DNA of 64,000 nucleotides from CAYNWH01 sp964400885 (GTDB lineage Bacteria > Patescibacteriota > Patescibacteriia > CAIXNZ01). Below the pieces are notes generated by a model that worked only from the letters and a program-made list of their open reading frames with translations, was not told the origin of the DNA and made no database searches. The stretch covers positions 21,583 through 85,582 of the forward strand of contig CAYNWH010000002.1 of NCBI GenBank assembly GCA_964400885.1. The letters run 5' to 3'. Positions 8,214-16,515 of this stretch are shown piece by piece (position 1 is the first letter of the stretch; each line of letters starts with the position of its first letter). The position numbers and the translations under genes are program-made.

Positions 8214-9785
8214 ATGGATATCCACCAACAAATAGTAAAAAAACTAACCAAAACCAAATTCAACAGCCAACAGGAATTAAATTACCAGATTCGCAAGATT
8301 GCTGGCAGTTTTAAAATGGCTGCGCCGCAAAAAATTAAACTGCTTTCAGCTTATCATAAATTGCTTAAACAAGGAAGTATTAAAAAGCAAAAAAAGCTTG
8401 AAAATTGGCTAAAAAAACGGGAAATCCGCACGCTTTCCGGCGTAGCGCCTATTGCAGTTTTAACCAAGCCTTACCCCTGCCCTGGCCAGTGCATTTATTG
8501 CCCGACTGAAAGCCAGATGCCTAAATCATATTTATCCAATGAGCCAGCAGTGATGCGGGCAATATTAAATAACTTTGATCCTTATAAACAAGTAAAAATG
8601 AGATTAAGGGCTTTAGCCATGACTGGCCATAAAACTGACAAATGCGAATTAATTGTTATGGGTGGCACCTGGTCATATTTGCCGAAAAAATACCAAACCT
8701 GGTTTATTAAACGCTGTTTTGACGCTTTTAACCAAAAGACAGCTAAAACTTTAGAAAAAGCCCAAAAGTTAAATGAAACAGCTAAATACCGCGTGATCGG
8801 CTTAACATTGGAAACCCGGCCCGATTACATTGATATTAAAGAAATCCAAAGAATGCGTGAACTGGGCTGCACTCGGGTTGAATTAGGCGTGCAAACTATT
8901 GACGACAAGATTTTAAAAATAACCCAGCGCGGCCATTTGACTGACCAGACAATTAAAGCCACTAAATTATTAAAAGATGCTGGCTTTAAAATTTCTTATC
9001 ATATGATGCCCAACCTGCCCACTTCAACGCCAGCCAAAGATTTTAAAATTTTCCAAAAATTATTTACTAATCAAAATTTCCAGCCGGACATGCTAAAAAT
9101 TTATCCTTGTGTAGTGACCAGAGATAGTAAGATTTATAACTGGTATAAAAAAGGTAAATATAAAGCTTACTCTGACAAACAGCTTTTAAATCTTTTAATA
9201 AAAATAAAAAAATATATTCCGCCTTATGTGAGAATTACGCGTTTAATCCGCGACATACCCAGCGAAAGTATTATGGCTGGCAATAAAATTTCCAATCTGC
9301 GCCAGTTAATTCAGGAAAAATTAAAAGCTAACAATGAATTTTGCCAGTGCATTCGTTGCCGGGAAGCACGTAATAAACAATTAACATTTAACAATTTACA
9401 GTTAACTATTAAAAAATATAAAGCATCAGACGGCCTGGAATATTTTTTAAGCTATGAATCAAAGGACAAAAAAACCTTATTTGCTTTTTTAAGATTAAGA
9501 ATTCCGCGAAAACCTGATTCGGAAATAATTAAGGCTTTGCCAGAATTAAAAGATGCTGCTTTAATTCGCGAAGTCCATACTTATGGCACGCTTATTCCCT
9601 TAAAATCAAAACAAAAAGCTGTGCAGCATCTTGGGCTAGGCAAAAGATTAATGCAAGAAGCAGAGAAAATCGTTAAAAAACATAAATTTAATAAAATTGC
9701 AGTAATTGCTGGCATTGGAGTCAGAGAATATTATAAAAAGCTAGGCTATAAGCTGGCCAATACATATATGGTCAAAAAACTTTGA
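8214..9785 (+). CDS. elp3: Elp3-family tRNA uridine-34 carboxymethyltransferase
   Basis: Elp3 joins a radical-SAM domain to a GNAT domain and uses acetyl-CoA to make cm5U at wobble uridine 34. In the 523 residues, the iron-sulfur motif CPCPGQCIYCPTE (about 87-99) is followed by ESQMPKSYLSNEPAV. GLTLETRPDYID and GVQTIDDKILKITQRGH are typical of the family. The C-terminal GNAT has QHLGLGKRLMQEAEKI and GIGVREYYKKLGYKL, the acetyl-CoA site. A pair of cysteines (CQCIRCREARN, about 377-383) is the linker metal site. Length matches single-protein bacterial or archaeal Elp3. There is no SD. Confidence 0.93.
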   Translation: MDIHQQIVKKLTKTKFNSQQELNYQIRKIAGSFKMAAPQKIKLLSAYHKLLKQGSIKKQKKLENWLKKREIRTLSGVAPIAVLTKPYPCPGQCIYCPTESQMPKSYLSNEPAVMRAILNNFDPYKQVKMRLRALAMTGHKTDKCELIVMGGTWSYLPKKYQTWFIKRCFDAFNQKTAKTLEKAQKLNETAKYRVIGLTLETRPDYIDIKEIQRMRELGCTRVELGVQTIDDKILKITQRGHLTDQTIKATKLLKDAGFKISYHMMPNLPTSTPAKDFKIFQKLFTNQNFQPDMLKIYPCVVTRDSKIYNWYKKGKYKAYSDKQLLNLLIKIKKYIPPYVRITRLIRDIPSESIMAGNKISNLRQLIQEKLKANNEFCQCIRCREARNKQLTFNNLQLTIKKYKASDGLEYFLSYESKDKKTLFAFLRLRIPRKPDSEIIKALPELKDAALIREVHTYGTLIPLKSKQKAVQHLGLGKRLMQEAEKIVKKHKFNKIAVIAGIGVREYYKKLGYKLANTYMVKKL

Positions 9786-9791
9786 AAAGAT

Positions 9792-9820
9792 TTTACTTTT
9801 AAAATTTATATTGCTATAAT
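9792..9820 (+). promoter_or_regulatory. promoter of first small RNA
   Basis: TTTACT (9792-9797) and TATAAT (9815-9820) are 17 bp apart, with TGC before the -10. It lies directly after elp3 and before a non-coding region. Confidence 0.65.
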
Positions 9821-9826
9821 ACAAGC

Positions 9827-10057
9827 ACCTCCTTACCTTATAAAGGAAATGATCAACCCAGTAGCCAACCACTCCTAACCGAGGGAGCTAATAAAGCTCC
9901 CCAAAAAAATTACTAGCAAGCCAAAGCAGTGGCGGAAAAGCTCAATCTTCGGCTGAACGAGCAAAGCGGATCCAAACTCGGATGCGTAGAACCATGGCTA
10001 AAGGTTTGCTAGTTTCTTAAAAGGGGCTATCGCAAGATAGCCCCTTCCCTATTTTTT
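9827..10057 (+). ncRNA. unidentified structured RNA (~220 nt)
   Basis: No ORF of note lies between elp3 and glyA. The transcript from about 9827 has a GGGAGCT-AATAA-AGCTCCC hairpin. A closing helix ACTAGCAAGCC / GGTTTGCTAGT (around 9912-10014) encloses a region with GAGCAAAGCGGATCC and GCTC/GAGC stems. It ends in a terminator (GGGGCTATC-GCAA-GATAGCCCC then T run, 10023-10057). It lacks the signature sequences of tmRNA, RNase P RNA and SRP RNA. GC content is higher than in the flanks, as expected for a structured RNA. Confidence 0.6.
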
Positions 10058-10081
10058 AAAAAAAATGCTATAATAAAATGT

Positions 10082-10220
10082 AATGGCGGGGTCACATAAT
10101 CGACCTTTTGCCAGGTATATAGCTAGCCAAGCTAGGCACATAAAATTCCCGCCTGGGAAAATAGCCTATTGCTTGGCCCAATTCCTTTCAGGAGGGTCGC
10201 CCGACCCTCCTTTATCTTTT
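10082..10220 (+). ncRNA. second unidentified structured RNA (~140 nt)
   Basis: TGC-TATAAT at 10066-10074 is an extended -10. The transcript begins near GGCGGGG (10084), and CCCGCC near 10148 could close a helix around CTAGC/GCTAG stems. TGGG...CCCA forms a second element. It ends in GGAGGGTCG/CGACCCTCC plus a T run (10191-10220). No ORF or known family was recognised. It follows the first RNA in tandem and precedes glyA by about 130 bp. Confidence 0.55.
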
Positions 10221-10352
10221 GACAGGGACATTTTAAATACGTAAAATTAGAATATGATACGAATATACAAATCTGCTACAAATATACAAATTTTTTAAAA
10301 TAATAAGGTTTACTTGTAGTAATTTGTAATTAATTCGTACATTTGTAACAAT

Positions 10353-11600
10353 ATGAAAAATTTACAAAAACAAGACAACGAAATTTATCAAAGCATAAAA
10401 AATGAATTAGACCGCCAACAATCCGGCTTGGTTATGATACCTTCAGAAAATTTCACTTCACCAGCTGTTTTAGAAACCATGGCCAGTGTTTTGAACAATA
10501 AATATGCTGAAGGTTATCCTGAAAAACGCTATTATACTGGCAATCAATTTATAGATGAGATTGAAAATTTGGCCATTAAACGGGCTAAAAAATTATTTGG
10601 CGCTGACTATGCTAATGTTCAGCCGCATGCTGGCACAACTGCAAATTTAGCCATTTATTTTGCTTTGCTCAAGCCAGGCGATAAAATTTTATCCTTAAAT
10701 TTATCTCATGGCGGTCATTTATCTCATGGCAGTAAAGTCAGCCTGGTCAGCCAATTTTATAAGATTGTCCATTATAATGTTGATCCTCTCACTTGCCTAC
10801 TTGATTATGATGAGATCAGGCAAATTGCTCTCAATGAAAAGCCGCAGCTGATAATTTCAGGTTTTTCTTCTTACCCCAGAAAAATCAACTTTAAATTTTT
10901 TAATGATATTGCTAAAGAAATAGGCGCTTATCATTTGGCAGATATTTCCCATATTGCCGGTTTAATTATTGCCAATGAACATCCAGACGCTATTCCTTAT
11001 GCTGATGTGGTGATGACTACCACTCATAAAACTTTACGCGGACCCAGAGGCGCGATTATTTTAGGGAAAAAAGAATTAGCAGAAAAAATTAATAAAGCTG
11101 TTTTTCCTGGTACTCAAGGCGGACCATTTGAGCATATTATTGCGGCCAAAGCTGTTTGTTTTCAGCAGGCTATGACTAAGGAATTCATCAATGACCAAAA
11201 ACAAACAGTGAAAAATGCTCAGGCCCTGGCCCAAACATTAATTAGCAATGACCTAACATTAATTACCGGAGGCACTGACACTCATTTAATCCTGATTGAT
11301 TGCCGGCCTTTAAATTTAACGGGCAAACAAGCAGCTGATTTATTAGCTGATTTAGGAATTTATACTAATGCTAATGTTATTCCTTATGATGAAAAGCCAG
11401 CAGCCAATCCTTCTGGCTTGCGACTAGGTACGCCAGCCTTAACTACTCAAGGCATGAAAGAAAAGGAAATGCGAATGATCGGGCAAATAATTTCAGATGT
11501 GCTTAAAAATCCAAATGACTCGAATATAAAATTAAAAGCCAAAAAGTTGGTTGCAGAATTAACTGACAAGTTTTCTATTTATAAAGATTTAAAGTATTAA
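10353..11600 (+). CDS. glyA: serine hydroxymethyltransferase
   Basis: GlyA is a PLP enzyme that moves the serine beta-carbon to tetrahydrofolate, yielding glycine and 5,10-methylene-THF. The 415 residues match the family. Seen are SENFTSPAVLE, YAEGYPEKRYYTGN, the PLP-lysine motif VVMTTTHKTLRGPRGAII (Lys near residue 228), and PGTQGGPFEHIIAAKA. The C-terminal SGLRLGTPALTTQGM is conserved. folD follows 126 bp later on the same strand, so the two one-carbon genes are adjacent, separated by a palindromic element. There is no SD upstream of ATG 10353. Confidence 0.96.
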   Translation: MKNLQKQDNEIYQSIKNELDRQQSGLVMIPSENFTSPAVLETMASVLNNKYAEGYPEKRYYTGNQFIDEIENLAIKRAKKLFGADYANVQPHAGTTANLAIYFALLKPGDKILSLNLSHGGHLSHGSKVSLVSQFYKIVHYNVDPLTCLLDYDEIRQIALNEKPQLIISGFSSYPRKINFKFFNDIAKEIGAYHLADISHIAGLIIANEHPDAIPYADVVMTTTHKTLRGPRGAIILGKKELAEKINKAVFPGTQGGPFEHIIAAKAVCFQQAMTKEFINDQKQTVKNAQALAQTLISNDLTLITGGTDTHLILIDCRPLNLTGKQAADLLADLGIYTNANVIPYDEKPAANPSGLRLGTPALTTQGMKEKEMRMIGQIISDVLKNPNDSNIKLKAKKLVAELTDKFSIYKDLKY

Positions 11601-11609
11601 ATATATAAA

Positions 11610-11714
11610 GGCGAAACTACCTTTTGTCCTTTCCCTGTCATCCTGAGCAAAGCGAAGGATCTGTGAATTTATAAATTCTTCGTTGCACTCAGAATAACAA
11701 AAGGCAGTTTCGCC
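11610..11714. repeat. 105-bp palindromic (MITE-like) element between glyA and folD
   Basis: Terminal inverted repeats GGCGAAACTACCTTTTG (11610-11626) and CAAAAGGCAGTTTCGCC (11698-11714) pair with one mismatch. Inside is TGTCATCCTGAGCAAAGCGA with a matching CTTCG...CTCAGAATAACA arm. The inner arm type recurs at 19410-19489. A related outer end, GGCGAAA, recurs at 16379-16463. Confidence 0.75.
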
Positions 11715-11726
11715 CTAAATTATAAT

Positions 11727-12524
11727 ATGTCTGCCCAACTCATTGATGGTAAAAAACTTGCCAATGAAATTTTAGCCAATTTGGCTAAAAAAATATCTAA
11801 ACTTAAAAAACGTCCTGGTTTGGCTGCTGTTTCAATTGGTGATAATGAAGCCTCAAAACTTTATCTTAAGCTTAAAGAAAAAGCCTGCCACAATGTCGGT
11901 ATTGATTTTCATTCATATTTTATAGAAAAAGATTGCTCTGAAAAAAAAGTTTTGGAAGTTATTGATTTTTTAAATCAAGATCCACAAATTAACGGCATTT
12001 TAATCCAGCTGCCTTTGCCAAAAAGATTCAACACCAATAAAGTCATCAAAGCCATAAAGCCAGCCAAAGATATTGACGGCTTTCACCCGCAAACAAAAAT
12101 TATTTCACCCAACATTTTAGGTATTCTTGAACTGATTAAAGCAACCAGCGAAAATTTAAAAAATAAAAAAGTTACCATTTTAAGTAATTCAAAATTATTC
12201 GCAAAACCATTCAAAAAATTATTACCGCAATGTAAAATAAATTATTCCAATCCCCAATCTCCAATTTCTAGTCTCAAATCTCAAACAAAAAATTCAGATA
12301 TTCTCATCACTGCCCTTGGCAAACCTAAATTCATTAAACCAACCATGATTAAGAAAGACGCCATTTTAATTGATGTGGGCATAAACAAAGTGCGAGGCAA
12401 AACAGTCGGTGATATTGACCCGGCTTGCGATAAAGTGGCAGCTTTCCGTTCACCTGTACCTGGCGGTGTAGGGCCAATGACAGTGGCTATGCTTTTGCAG
12501 AATTTAATAAAAATGGTAAAGTAA
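11727..12524 (+). CDS. folD: methylenetetrahydrofolate dehydrogenase/cyclohydrolase, divergent
   Basis: FolD interconverts 5,10-methylene-, methenyl- and 10-formyl-THF, the last feeding PurH. The 265 residues (family usually about 285) keep the active-site segment SKLYLKLKEKACHNVGI, the GILIQLPLPKRF motif, DIDGFHP, and the C-terminal PVPGGVGPMTVAMLLQN. The nucleotide-binding loop is unusual: the normal GRSxxVGxP reads SNSKLFAKP, so two glycines and the Arg are lost. Dehydrogenase activity or NADP preference may be altered. It lies downstream of glyA. Confidence 0.88.
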   Translation: MSAQLIDGKKLANEILANLAKKISKLKKRPGLAAVSIGDNEASKLYLKLKEKACHNVGIDFHSYFIEKDCSEKKVLEVIDFLNQDPQINGILIQLPLPKRFNTNKVIKAIKPAKDIDGFHPQTKIISPNILGILELIKATSENLKNKKVTILSNSKLFAKPFKKLLPQCKINYSNPQSPISSLKSQTKNSDILITALGKPKFIKPTMIKKDAILIDVGINKVRGKTVGDIDPACDKVAAFRSPVPGGVGPMTVAMLLQNLIKMVK

Positions 12525-12544
12525 ATTTAAAGGAGGGGCTCAAA

Positions 12545-12625
12545 ATGGCTTTACAAATCATTTTGACATTAGGCTTTATATGGTTAGTCGGATCAAGTTG
12601 GGACGAAGGAGATGGATATGATTAA
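12545..12625 (+). CDS. 26-residue membrane microprotein
   Basis: A strong SD (AAAGGAGGGG) lies 7 bp before ATG 12545. The product is one hydrophobic helix (ALQIILTLGFIWLVGSS) with an acidic tail (WDEGDGYD). It starts 20 bp after folD and is followed by a terminator hairpin, so it could be the last gene of the folD transcript. No family is recognised. The combination of SD, start, helix and terminator makes it more than a chance ORF. Confidence 0.6.
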   Translation: MALQIILTLGFIWLVGSSWDEGDGYD

Positions 12626-12644
12626 AAAATGCTCTTTAGTGCGA

Positions 12645-12679
12645 CAAAAAAAGCGGACGTTCCTGACGCCCGCTTTTTA
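12645..12679. terminator. bidirectional terminator
   Basis: AAAAAGCGG (12648-12656) and CCGCTTTTT (12670-12678) flank a loop with short CG pairing. A runs on one side and T runs on the other allow termination from both the microprotein gene and the macro-domain gene. Confidence 0.8.
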
Positions 12680-12704
12680 TATTTAATTGTCTAATTACAA
12701 ATTC

Positions 12705-13202
12705 CTAGCTACCGAGTTCCTTTTTCCAAGCATCTACTAATTCTCCATCAATATCTATCAGAATAACTTTTTCCAGATTAATCGGATTTAATTTTTTGAT
12801 TTCAGTAATCATTATTTTAGCTGCCTTATCTTTAGGAAAATCACCAATACCCGTGCCCATACCTGGCATGGCAATAGTTTTAAAACCCTGATCATCAGCT
12901 AAAAGCAGAGCGCCGCGCACAGCCATTTCCACATTATAATCCATGGCTTTTTCAGCCGGACTTTCCATGGTCGGAGCATGAATAACTGCTTTGTAAGGCA
13001 ATTTACCAGCTGTGGTAGCTACGGCTTTGCCGACTTCTAATGGCGCTTTAGCCAATACTTCTTCTTCTATTTCTGGCCCGCCGATTTTTTTTATAGCACC
13101 AGCTGATCCGCCACCCATCCAGCCCATAGCATTTGCTGGATTAACAATAGCATCAGCTTTAACTTTGGTAATGTCGCCTTTTTGAATTTGGATATCTAGC
13201 AT
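12705..13202 (-). CDS. macro-domain protein (ADP-ribose binding or hydrolysing)
   Basis: The 165-residue protein is a stand-alone macro domain: ADAIVNPANAMGWMGGGSAGAIKKIGG (the substrate loop with Asn and Gly-rich segment), then KAVIHAPTM and the second loop AMPGMGTGIGDFPKDKAA. Family members bind ADP-ribose, and many remove mono-ADP-ribose or O-acetyl-ADP-ribose groups. No fused domain is present. No SD precedes the start. It converges on the folD microprotein gene with a shared terminator. Specific substrates cannot be told from sequence. Confidence 0.9.
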   Translation of the reverse strand: MLDIQIQKGDITKVKADAIVNPANAMGWMGGGSAGAIKKIGGPEIEEEVLAKAPLEVGKAVATTAGKLPYKAVIHAPTMESPAEKAMDYNVEMAVRGALLLADDQGFKTIAMPGMGTGIGDFPKDKAAKIMITEIKKLNPINLEKVILIDIDGELVDAWKKELGS

Positions 13203-13296
13203 ATTTTAGATTTTAGTGTTTTAGCGTCTTAGAATTTTAGTTCTAAAATGCTAAAATTCTATAACTCTATAACTCTAATTATATTATACCACAATG
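13203..13296. repeat. AT-rich palindromic spacer repeat, second copy
   Basis: GAATTTTAGTTCTAAAATGC and TATAACTC tandem units resemble the repeat at 3086-3166. No gene is seen. Confidence 0.55.
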
Positions 13297-13297
13297 T

Positions 13298-13768
13298 TTA
13301 TTTTTCTTTAAGCTTCATTATCAACCAGGAATTTTTACTAAATCCGGTTTTTACTAAAGCATAACGTCCTTTAAGTTTTTTACCCTGCAAAATAATCTCA
13401 ATTTCTTTATCGGTTCTATTTAATAATTCAAATTTACCTTTGTCCCAAATTTTAACAATGCCAGCGCCATAATTACCTTTAGGAATAATGCCTTGAAAAT
13501 TAATATAATCAACCGGATGATCTTCCACGGCGACGGCTAAACGTTTAACGCCAACCTTTTCTGGTGGTCCTTTGGGCACAGCCCAAGATTTTAAGACAAT
13601 ATTGTTACTACCGATTTTATCTTCCATTTCCAAACGAAAATCCCAATGCAAATGGCTGGCATGGTGTTCTTGGACCACAAAACGAACAAGCGATTTTTTA
13701 AGCGCCTTACCTTTAGGTTCTGAGGTTTTATTAAATTTACGTTTGGCCTGATATTTTTCTAAGGACAT
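13298..13768 (-). CDS. stand-alone LigD-type 3'-phosphoesterase domain
   Basis: The 156 residues match the phosphoesterase (PE) domain usually fused to DNA ligase D: FVVQEHHASHLHWDFRLEMED, then LKSWAVPKGPPE, AVEDHPVDYINFQGIIPKGNYGAG and WDKGKFELL. The His and Asp residues of HHASHLHWDFRLE form the Mn site. PE domains trim 3' phosphates or ribonucleotides during end joining. No ligase or polymerase domain is attached and no Ku gene is in the window. Its start codon nearly abuts a divergent promoter at 13770. Confidence 0.9.
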   Translation of the reverse strand: MSLEKYQAKRKFNKTSEPKGKALKKSLVRFVVQEHHASHLHWDFRLEMEDKIGSNNIVLKSWAVPKGPPEKVGVKRLAVAVEDHPVDYINFQGIIPKGNYGAGIVKIWDKGKFELLNRTDKEIEIILQGKKLKGRYALVKTGFSKNSWLIMKLKEK

Positions 13769-13769
13769 A

Positions 13770-13798
13770 TTGACAAAATATTAAATTTCTAGTAATAT
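13770..13798 (+). promoter_or_regulatory. promoter of the 86-residue gene
   Basis: TTGACA (13770-13775) and TAATAT (13793-13798) are 17 bp apart. An SD-led gene begins 28 bp downstream. Confidence 0.8.
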
Positions 13799-13825
13799 TT
13801 AAAATCAAACAAAAGGAGGAATGAA

Positions 13826-14086
13826 ATGAACTACGGAGAGAAATGGATGGCTCTATCTGAAAATTACCTTTGGATGATGCTTACGGGCGCAGATGAAAGA
13901 AGCAAAGAAGTTAGACACATCAGAAAAGAACTCTCGCTGCATTTAGCCAATGCTTCCGATGCTGATCTGGAGACAATGATGCAAGCTCATAACCGTTACT
14001 TTCCGGATAGGCCTAAAACCATTGAAGATTTAAAAAAATTAAGGAAGCATCATCAGGAAAAACAAAAGAACAAAAGACGCTGGTAA
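13826..14086 (+). CDS. small orphan helical protein
   Basis: The 86 residues (MNYGEKWMALSENYLWMML...) form predicted helices, with a basic C-terminal segment LKKLRKHHQEKQKNKRRW. AAAAGGAGGAAT precedes the start at good spacing. The gene has its own promoter and terminator, so it is a monocistronic unit of the SD-led orphan class. No cysteine motif, membrane segment or known family is seen. The basic tail could bind nucleic acid; this is only a suggestion. Confidence 0.75.
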   Translation: MNYGEKWMALSENYLWMMLTGADERSKEVRHIRKELSLHLANASDADLETMMQAHNRYFPDRPKTIEDLKKLRKHHQEKQKNKRRW

Positions 14087-14105
14087 TTAAATGGTTTTCC
14101 CTATC

Positions 14106-14132
14106 AAGTCGAGGTTCACCTCGGCTTTTTTT
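14106..14132 (+). terminator. intrinsic terminator
   Basis: GTCGAGGT-TC-ACCTCGGC is followed by seven T. Confidence 0.85.
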
Positions 14133-14219
14133 GTTGGATATTAATTTACTAATCCATTACCAATATACTAATATTGCCACATTCGTATATTCGTATATAT
14201 TCGTAATTTAGTAAGATAT

Positions 14220-16316
14220 TCAATCCTCTAAATCTTCATATGTCACTGAACTTAAAAATTCATGTTTTCTTAAATTCTTAGCTGGTTTGTCAAAATCAAT
14301 TTCCTCATCATCTTCATCATAAATTTCTCCATCCTCATTAACCTGCCAAGGTTCAAACAAAGAATCATCAAGTTCAGAAATAAAACTTGAGGGTTTATTA
14401 ATATTCGTGCCTGTCAAATATGAAGTGGAAATGATCGGATAAGTTAAATAAAGTTCATCCTTGGCTCTGGTTACAGCCACATAAAATAAACGGCGTTCTT
14501 CCTCTATTTCTTCAGGATGATCATAAATTTTATAATGCGGAAACTGGCCCTCAGCCAACCCTATCAAAAATACATATTTCCATTCCAAACCTTTGGCCTG
14601 ATGAATTGTGCTTAAAACCAGCATTTCATCCGGCCCTTCCTGATAACCTTCAACACTTTCCCCTTTAAAGCCTTCTGACAATGTCACGTCGGACAAAAAA
14701 TCTTCCAACTTTTTATATTGTAAAGCGAAATTAGCCAGCTGGTTCAAATCCTCCAACCGATCTTTAGCGTTTTCAAAATTAGTTTTTAAATAAGCCTCGT
14801 AATCAGCCTTTAAAATCTGCCTAATTGCTGTGGCAATAAATTCATTTTTTTGTTCCAGCAAAAATTTAAACAAACTGTTTAATTTCTCTAAACTGCGGAT
14901 TATTTTAGGCGAACCGGAAATTTGGTTTAATTTTTCAACTGCTGATTTAAAATTAGAAACAGCATTTAATTCCTGCCAGATTTTTTCCGCATTAGTCGCA
15001 CCAATGCCTTCATACAAAAGCAAAACCCGTTTCCAGGCCATTTCATCCTGATAATTGGCAATAATTTTCAAATAAGCAACCACATCTTTAATATGAGCTT
15101 GTTCAAAAAATTTAATGCCCCCGCGCATAGTATAAGGAATATTTCTTTTATTTAATTCTAATTCCATTTCCATGGCCTGAAAACTGGAGCGGAACAAAAT
15201 CGCCATATCATTTAAAGATGAACCTTCTTCCTGCAATTCCAAAATCCTTTGGGCAATAAATTGGGCCTGTTGTTCCCCGTCGCGCAAAGCTACTAAAGCC
15301 GGGCGTTGCTTGTGTTCAATAATTGTGTTCAAGACTTTTTGGTACTGATTTAAATTATTGGCAATGCTGTCATTAGCCAGATTTAAAATTTCCGGTGAGG
15401 AACGATAATTGGTTTCAATCTTAAAAATTTTTGTGCCTTTAAATTTTTCCGGAAAACTTAAAATATTATTAATATCAGCGGCGCGAAAAGAATAAATTGA
15501 TTGGCAATCATCGCCAACCACCAAAACATTTTTATGAACTGAAGCCAATTGGTTAATTATGGCGCCCTGGATGTAATTAGTATCCTGATATTCATCCACC
15601 AAAATATATTTAAACTGGCTAGCTAATTTATTTTTAATTATTTTATCTTGTTTTAAAAGTTTTAACCAATTAATCAATAAATCATCAAAATCCATAACAT
15701 TAGTTTTCTGCTTTTTCCTTTGATAGGCCTTATTAATTATTTCAATGACTGGGATTAGCTTAGGGCCTAAATAGCTGTATTTTAATTCCACGACTTCGCT
15801 AATTGGTTTTTGGCTATTGGAAGCAAAGGAAATAATATTTAAAATAATATCAGCTTTGGGAAAATATTTATCTTTATAATTTAAATTTAACTCACCCATT
15901 ACAGCTTTGAGCAAAGTCTTGGCATCTTCCTGGTCTAAAATGGTGAATTTATTATCATAGCCTAAATTCTTGGCATAGCGCCGTAAAATAATATTGCCAA
16001 TGTGGTGAAAGGTACCGCCCCATAAACCTTTAGGCTGGCATTTTAATAACACTTCTACTCTATTTAACATTTCCTTGGCGGCTTTATTAGTAAAAGTGAC
16101 TAAAAGAATATTTTTAGGATTAATGCCTTTTTCCACCAAATAAGCCACGCGATAAACCAAAGTCCGGGTTTTGCCTGATCCAGCGCCAGCCAAAACCAAA
16201 CAAGGACCATCTCCATGCAAAACAACGTCCAGTTGTTCTTTATTCAATTCGTTTTGGTAATCTATTTTAAAATTACCAAGACAAACATTCTCCTGATGTA
16301 ATTTATATTGTTTCAT
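14220..16316 (-). CDS. UvrD/PcrA/Rep-family superfamily 1 DNA helicase
   Basis: The 698-residue helicase unwinds DNA 3' to 5' in repair and replication restart. Motifs appear in order: Q motif LNKEQLDVVLHGDGPCLVLAG, Walker A AGAGSGKTRTL (about 44-54), motif Ia LLVTFTNKAAKEM, Walker B VDEYQDTNYIQG, motif III VGDDCQSIYSFRAAD, motif IV TNYRSSPEIL, motif V STIHQAKGLEWKYVF, and motif VI RRLFYVAVTRAKDELYL. The C-terminal acidic tail (YDEDDEEIDFDKPAK) is typical of a PcrA/UvrD protein interaction region. There is no SD. Assignment among UvrD, PcrA and Rep is not attempted. Confidence 0.95.
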   Translation of the reverse strand: MKQYKLHQENVCLGNFKIDYQNELNKEQLDVVLHGDGPCLVLAGAGSGKTRTLVYRVAYLVEKGINPKNILLVTFTNKAAKEMLNRVEVLLKCQPKGLWGGTFHHIGNIILRRYAKNLGYDNKFTILDQEDAKTLLKAVMGELNLNYKDKYFPKADIILNIISFASNSQKPISEVVELKYSYLGPKLIPVIEIINKAYQRKKQKTNVMDFDDLLINWLKLLKQDKIIKNKLASQFKYILVDEYQDTNYIQGAIINQLASVHKNVLVVGDDCQSIYSFRAADINNILSFPEKFKGTKIFKIETNYRSSPEILNLANDSIANNLNQYQKVLNTIIEHKQRPALVALRDGEQQAQFIAQRILELQEEGSSLNDMAILFRSSFQAMEMELELNKRNIPYTMRGGIKFFEQAHIKDVVAYLKIIANYQDEMAWKRVLLLYEGIGATNAEKIWQELNAVSNFKSAVEKLNQISGSPKIIRSLEKLNSLFKFLLEQKNEFIATAIRQILKADYEAYLKTNFENAKDRLEDLNQLANFALQYKKLEDFLSDVTLSEGFKGESVEGYQEGPDEMLVLSTIHQAKGLEWKYVFLIGLAEGQFPHYKIYDHPEEIEEERRLFYVAVTRAKDELYLTYPIISTSYLTGTNINKPSSFISELDDSLFEPWQVNEDGEIYDEDDEEIDFDKPAKNLRKHEFLSSVTYEDLED

Positions 16317-16378
16317 GCAATTTATTTTAACAAAAAAAAATCATTCTGTCATATCAGGGCAAAGCCTTGGTTTAGACA

Positions 16379-16463
16379 GGCGAAAACGGTCCGTGTATTT
16401 GTAGAGACGTGACATGTCATGCCTCTACGTTAATACCATTCCCCCATTCAAGCCGTTTTCGCC
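16379..16463. repeat. 85-bp palindromic element with internal hairpin
   Basis: Outer arms GGCGAAAACGG (16379-16389) and CCGTTTTCGCC (16453-16463) are perfect complements. Inside, GTAGAG at 16401 and CTCTAC ending at 16428 enclose the near-palindrome GTGACATGTCAT. It is MITE-like and shares the GGCGAAA end with the element at 11610-11714. Confidence 0.7.
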
Positions 16464-16495
16464 CAAAAGAAAAAGACCCGCGCATTGCACGGGTC
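16464..16495 (-). terminator. terminator of the 352-residue gene
   Basis: On the minus strand, GACCCG...CGGGTC is followed by TTTTTCTTTT. Confidence 0.85.
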
Positions 16496-16515
16496 AAGTA
16501 ATCATGGTGAATGAA

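Noticed and set aside
9827..10220. tmRNA, RNase P RNA or SRP RNA for the two small RNAs
   Set aside because: The conserved signatures of those RNAs are not seen and the lengths do not fit; left unidentified.
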